Assembly (NCBI GenBank): GCA_031283865.1
Contig: JAITAX010000118.1
Span: 1-9,456, forward strand
Origin: Eubacteriales Family XIII. Incertae Sedis bacterium
GTDB lineage: Bacteria > Bacillota > Clostridia > Peptostreptococcales > Anaerovoracaceae
Reading direction: 5' to 3'
Length of the DNA: 9,456 nucleotides
The notes beneath the pieces are model-generated. The model was given only the letters and a program-made list of their open reading frames with translations. It was not told where the DNA came from and did no database searches. Positions 6,308 through 9,456 of this stretch are shown in pieces. The translations under genes and the position numbers were made by a program. Within the stretch, counting starts at the first letter, position 1, and every line of letters starts with the position of its first letter.

Positions 6308-7969
6308 TTAAACGATTTCGGCGGCATCCTCGCGGTTCACGGCGGAACCCAAGAGCAGCGCGTCTTTTTCCAAAACGCGCACCGCATCGCCGATCTCAAG
6401 GATGCGGTCCGCAGGCAGACCCGCATCAAATACCAAGCTTGTGCGATACAGTATGGTTTCAAGCGCACCGTGAATCTTCGCAATCCTCTCGCGCACGGAA
6501 AGGAGCTGCTCCCGATCCGCGAAGCTCTGCAGGATCTCCTGCCGCGTGACGACCGCGCCGAGGCTCAGATCAAATTCGGAAAAACCCTCCACAACCGTGA
6601 CCGCATAGCCAAGCTCCCGCCCGATCCGCTCCGCGAGCGCACGCTTCGCCCCCGCTTCGCCGTGTACCAGAAAGATCCTGCCGGGCGCCTGTCTTAATCC
6701 GGAAACCCAGTCCATCAGTCCGTCGCGATCGGCGTGGCCGGAAAAGCTCTCGAGGTTGTGTATCTCTGCGTTCACGCAGACCTCCTCCCCGAACAGCGTC
6801 ACGCGGTCGAGGCCCGACAGCAGCGCGCGACCCAGCGTACCCTCAGCCTGATAGCCGACGAACACAATGCTCGACTTGGGATTCCACAGATTGTGCTTGA
6901 GATGGTGGCGTATGCGGCCCGCGTCGCACATGCCGCTCGCCGACAGGATCACCTTTGCCCCCGCGCGTTCGTTCAGCGCTTTCGATTCATCGCTCGTGCG
7001 CGTGAACCGCAGGTTTTTGAAGTCGAGCGGATTGTCGCCCGCCAAGATGTAATTCTTGGTTTCGTCGTCGAAGACCTGCGCGTTTTTGCGAAAGATCTCG
7101 GTCGCGCTCGTAGCCATGGGGCTGTCCACGTAGAACATGACGCCGTCCAATTCGCGCCGCGCCGCCGCGTTTCGCTCGTAAAAGCGGTTGAACTCAAAGA
7201 TCAACTCCTGCGTCCTGCCCACGGCGAAAGACGGGATCACAACGGTCCCGCCCCTCCTTGCCGTTGCAAGCACGATATCCATCAGGCGATCTATGCCCGT
7301 GCCGTGCGCTTCGTGCAGCCTGTCGCCGTAAGTGCTCTCCAAGATCACATAGTCGGCTTTCTTGATGATCTTCGGATCCCGCAGGATCGGGCGCCCCGCG
7401 ACGCCGAGATCGCCCGTGTAGACGAGCTTCGTCGTGCGTCCGTTCTCCTCCGCCCACAGCTCCGTGACGGCGGAACCGAGGATGTGGCCGGCCTCGTTGA
7501 ACACGAAGCGCAGCCTGTCGTTCGGCTCCACAAGCTTGTCGTACATGACGGGTTCGAGATATTTCAAGGCGTTCTCAACGTCCTTGATCGTGTAGAGCGG
7601 CTCGACGGGCGGCTTCCCGGCACGCGCGGCCTTGCGGTTCTTCCATTCGGACTCTTTCTCGTGTATGTAGCCGCTGTCCATCAGCATGATGCGCACCAGA
7701 TCGGCCGTGGCGTCGGTGCAGTATATCTTGCCCGAAAAGCCCCGTTTCACGAGCAGGGGTATGCGCCCGCAGTGGTCGATGTGCGCGTGGCTGAGCAGCA
7801 GAAAGTCTATCTCGGCGGGATTGAACGGGAATGCCTCGTAATTGCAGGCCTCCTGCGCCTTTGATCCCTGAAATTGCCCGCAGTCCAGCAGCAGCTTGAA
7901 GCCCTCGCCGAAAACGAGGTGGCAGGAACCCGTGACGGAACTCGCGGCCCCGCAAAATTTTATCTTCAT
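6308..7969 (-). CDS. Beta-CASP metallo-beta-lactamase-fold RNA-processing hydrolase (RMMBL type)
   Basis: The product is 553 residues and related to CPSF73-like and archaeal/bacterial beta-CASP ribonucleases, zinc enzymes that cut or trim RNA. The metallo-beta-lactamase motifs are the early strand LLLDCGQFQG (26-35), the zinc motif SHAHIDHCGRIP (60-71, HxHxDH at 61-66), H162 in EAGHILGSA and D187 in YTGDLG. The beta-CASP insert follows: E211 in LESTYGD (motif A), PSFAVGRTQEL (246-256), YVDSPMA (280-286) and SASGMCDAGR (343-352). H412 in SFSGHADRDGL (motif B) and H436 in LVHGEAGAK (motif C) complete the active site. After about residue 470 comes a charged, mostly helical tail of about 80 residues with no recognised motif. 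The ATG at 7969 is chosen because the conserved N-terminus MKIKFCGAASSVTGSCHLV starts there, preceded by GGGGG (7974-7978). A longer form from 8041 would add an arginine-rich tail atypical of the family. It sits between preA and the activator gene. A direct role in pyrimidine catabolism is not evident. Confidence 0.93.
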   Translation of the reverse strand: MKIKFCGAASSVTGSCHLVFGEGFKLLLDCGQFQGSKAQEACNYEAFPFNPAEIDFLLLSHAHIDHCGRIPLLVKRGFSGKIYCTDATADLVRIMLMDSGYIHEKESEWKNRKAARAGKPPVEPLYTIKDVENALKYLEPVMYDKLVEPNDRLRFVFNEAGHILGSAVTELWAEENGRTTKLVYTGDLGVAGRPILRDPKIIKKADYVILESTYGDRLHEAHGTGIDRLMDIVLATARRGGTVVIPSFAVGRTQELIFEFNRFYERNAAARRELDGVMFYVDSPMATSATEIFRKNAQVFDDETKNYILAGDNPLDFKNLRFTRTSDESKALNERAGAKVILSASGMCDAGRIRHHLKHNLWNPKSSIVFVGYQAEGTLGRALLSGLDRVTLFGEEVCVNAEIHNLESFSGHADRDGLMDWVSGLRQAPGRIFLVHGEAGAKRALAERIGRELGYAVTVVEGFSEFDLSLGAVVTRQEILQSFADREQLLSVRERIAKIHGALETILYRTSLVFDAGLPADRILEIGDAVRVLEKDALLLGSAVNREDAAEIV

Positions 7970-8035
7970 ATCGCCCCCATTCCAAACCGATTCGATTTTG
8001 GCGTCAGCGGGGGATTGCGCCCGCCGCCGACAGCC

Positions 8036-8052
8036 TTGCAAACGGAAACCCG
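8036..8052 (-). promoter_or_regulatory. Weak candidate sigma-54 (-24/-12) element upstream of the beta-CASP gene
   Basis: The minus strand reads CGGGTTTCCGTTTGCAA. It has GG and GC separated by exactly 10 bp and a good -12 half (TTTGCA), but a poor -24 half (CGGGTTT against TGGCACG). It would start transcription near 8026, some 57 nt ahead of the beta-CASP ATG. It is the only GG-N10-GC arrangement noticed in the gaps of this window, and a chance match is quite possible in such GC-rich DNA. Confidence 0.2.
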
Positions 8053-8082
8053 CCGCCTACAGAAGCGCGGACTGCCCCGTCC

Positions 8083-9336
8083 TCAATCGTAATATCGCTT
8101 CAACGCGATCTCCGTCCTCTTCCGGCCCTCCTTGAATTTGATCTCGCCCGGCGTGATGCAGTCCGCCACGGGGCATACGTTCAGGCAGAGGTGACAGCCT
8201 ACGCAGTTGTCGTTGATAACGGGCCGGCGCCTCTCCTCCTCCCAGTCGATGGCCTGATGCGCGCCGTCGTAGCAGGAGATGTAGCACCTGCCGCAGCCCA
8301 CGCAACTGTCGTCGTCGATCTTAGGAATAATCCTAAAATCGCGGTTCAATTCCTCGGCCGGTATGATGTTCGGCAGCGCCTTTCCGATCAACGCGTCGAG
8401 ACTGCCGCAGCCGCGCTCTTCCATGAAGTGCGACAGACCGCTGATCATATCCTCGACGATGCGGTAGCCGTACTGCATGACGGAGGTCGTCACCTGAAGA
8501 TTGCGGCAGCCGACAAGCAGAAATTCCAAGGCGTCGCACCATGTCTCTATGCCGCCGATGCCGGAAAGCTCCGCGGACTTCAATTCCGCGTCCTGCGCGA
8601 GCAGCGCGCAGAAGCGCAGCGCGACCGGCCGCACGGCCGCCCCGGAGTAGCCGGATATCGAGGATTTGCCGTCCACGACCGGCATGGCCGTCATGTTCTC
8701 AAGGTCGATGTTCGTGATGGATTTGATCGTATTGATGGCCGAAACGCCTTTCGCGCCGCCCGAGACAGCCGCGCGCGCGGGGAGGTTCATGTTCGTGATG
8801 TTCGGCGTCATCTTCGCGATGAACGGGATGTCCGTAACCGATGTGACGGCCTCGCTGTACTGCTTCACAAGCTCGGGAGAGGAACCGACGTCGGAACCCA
8901 TCGCGTGGCTCGTCATCTGCGGGCAAGAAAAATTTCCCTCGATCAGGTCCGCGCCCGCCTGTTCCGACATCTTTGCAAGCTGTTTCCACTCGTCGACACT
9001 GCTGCCCATGATGCTCGACACGATGACCTTGTCCGGATAGTCCCGCTTCAGCCGCGCCAGATACTCGAAGTTCTGTTCCGTCGGCTTGTCGGAGATCTGC
9101 TCCATATTCTTGAAGCCGATCCACGGCAGGCCCTCCTTGCCGTTGTTGTCAAAGCGCGGCGAGCACTCGTCGGCGACGAATATGCCGATCGTCTTGAAAA
9201 ACACGCCGCCCCATCCCGTCTCGAAGCATTTGGCGACCATATCGTAATTGCCGCCGACGGGCGAGGATGAAAGAAAGAAGGGGTTCTCGCATTTGACCCC
9301 CAGATAGTCTATGGACAGATCCTTTTGAATCGCCAT
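8083..9336 (-). CDS. preA: NAD-dependent dihydropyrimidine dehydrogenase, catalytic subunit PreA
   Basis: The product is 417 residues, close to the length of E. coli PreA. It reduces uracil and thymine to dihydropyrimidines on FMN, receiving electrons from NADH through the partner PreT. The FMN-binding TIM barrel covers residues 1-330. It begins with LSIDYLGVKCENPFFLSSSP and contains ADLIEGNFSCPQM with the active-site cysteine C138, followed by GSDVGSSPELVKQYSEAV and the glycine-rich SELSGIGGIETW. A C-terminal ferredoxin domain binds two [4Fe-4S] clusters through C345-x2-C348-x2-C351-x3-C355 and C378-x2-C381-x2-C384-x3-C388-P. The start is one of two adjacent ATGs, 9339 or 9336. The GGGAGG at 9344-9349 gives 7-nt spacing to 9336 and only 4 nt to 9339, so 9336 is preferred. 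A further in-frame ATG at 9399 lies within the upstream gene and precedes the conserved N-terminus. The upstream gene's stop overlaps this start, indicating translational coupling. Confidence 0.93.
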   Translation of the reverse strand: MAIQKDLSIDYLGVKCENPFFLSSSPVGGNYDMVAKCFETGWGGVFFKTIGIFVADECSPRFDNNGKEGLPWIGFKNMEQISDKPTEQNFEYLARLKRDYPDKVIVSSIMGSSVDEWKQLAKMSEQAGADLIEGNFSCPQMTSHAMGSDVGSSPELVKQYSEAVTSVTDIPFIAKMTPNITNMNLPARAAVSGGAKGVSAINTIKSITNIDLENMTAMPVVDGKSSISGYSGAAVRPVALRFCALLAQDAELKSAELSGIGGIETWCDALEFLLVGCRNLQVTTSVMQYGYRIVEDMISGLSHFMEERGCGSLDALIGKALPNIIPAEELNRDFRIIPKIDDDSCVGCGRCYISCYDGAHQAIDWEEERRRPVINDNCVGCHLCLNVCPVADCITPGEIKFKEGRKRTEIALKRYYD

Positions 9337-9456
9337 CATCGCACCTCCCGCACGGACCAAGCCCGTTCCGCGGCGTCCCGCGGCGTCATTTCGAGCCATT
9401 CTGTTATCTCGGCCTCAGCCGCCTTGCCTTCGGCGACGGCCTCTACAGCGGTCTTG
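9336..9456 (-). CDS. C-terminal end of an FAD/NAD(P) oxidoreductase, probably PreT (5' part outside the window)
   Basis: Only the last 39 codons and the TGA are in the window (frame starts at 9455). The segment KTAVEAVAEGKAAEAEITEW matches the end of the FAD-binding domain in GltD/PreT-type flavoproteins, where a valine-rich helix carries a V-x-EA-V-A-x-GK-x-A-A pattern that follows the GD motif. A polar tail of about 20 residues ends in REVR. Its TGA overlaps the preA ATG at 9336 (TGATG), so the two products should be made in linked amounts, as expected for the PreT-PreA heterodimer in which PreT takes electrons from NADH. The identification rests on a short fragment plus the neighbour. Another NADH:ferredoxin-type flavoprotein subunit is possible. 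Confidence 0.62.
   Translation of the reverse strand, partial: KTAVEAVAEGKAAEAEITEWLEMTPRDAAERAWSVREVR
9344..9349 (-). promoter_or_regulatory. Ribosome binding site of preA, inside the end of the upstream gene
   Basis: GGGAGG lies 7 nt before the ATG at 9336 and is itself part of the last codons of the preceding gene. It favours the second of the two tandem ATGs and rules against the far upstream ATG at 9399. Confidence 0.65.

Noticed and set aside
7998..8030. GC-rich potential hairpin between preA and the beta-CASP gene
   Set aside because: The stem is broken by an unpaired TGA, and an A-rich rather than a U-rich sequence follows it on the minus strand, so it is not a credible intrinsic terminator.
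7970..8041. A 24-residue extension of the beta-CASP protein starting at 8041
   Set aside because: The added residues are arginine-rich and unlike the family; the conserved first beta strand begins right at the ATG at 7969.

Overview
All genes that I can support lie on the minus strand, so the window reads biologically from its right end (9456) to its left end (1). The DNA is GC-rich in the genes, with AT-rich promoter gaps. Genes carry strong AGGAGG-type ribosome binding sites and a mix of ATG and GTG starts. A PreT/PreA-type pyrimidine reductase, a sigma-54 activator, a FIST-domain protein and a beta-CASP nuclease together suggest an anaerobic fermentative bacterium, perhaps a GC-rich Clostridia-type Bacillota or a Synergistota relative. 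The taxonomy is an inference; no rRNA or other marker gene is present.

Right part (9456 to 8083): the last 39 codons of an FAD/NAD oxidoreductase-like gene (probably preT) overlap the start of preA, the catalytic subunit of NAD-dependent dihydropyrimidine dehydrogenase. This is the first step of reductive uracil/thymine breakdown. After a 113-bp gap comes a beta-CASP metallo-beta-lactamase-fold RNA-processing enzyme (7969 to 6308).

Middle (6201 to 2990): a sigma-54 enhancer-binding activator (GAF-like region, PAS, AAA+, Fis HTH) is followed 50 bp later by a class III, GabT-type aminotransferase. Because preTA make dihydropyrimidines whose further breakdown releases beta-alanine or beta-aminoisobutyrate, the aminotransferase may act on an omega-amino acid from this pathway, with the activator as local regulator. 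An inverted repeat sits on a plausible sigma-70 promoter just upstream of the activator gene.

Left part (2813 to 1): a near-perfect 45-bp palindrome, which may be the aminotransferase terminator, overlaps the -35 box of a strong extended -10 promoter. That promoter drives a two-gene signalling unit: a FIST-domain sensor and, 78 bp downstream, a soluble hybrid histidine kinase (coiled coil, PAS, HisKA, HATPase) cut by the window edge at the start of its receiver domain.

I saw no tRNA, rRNA, CRISPR array, insertion sequence or phage gene, and no stretch over 300 bp without a gene. The most notable non-routine items are the FIST-kinase unit with its palindrome-embedded promoter, the inverted repeat at the activator promoter, and the beta-CASP nuclease lying inside a catabolic neighbourhood. 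I did not find a convincing wholly new system.
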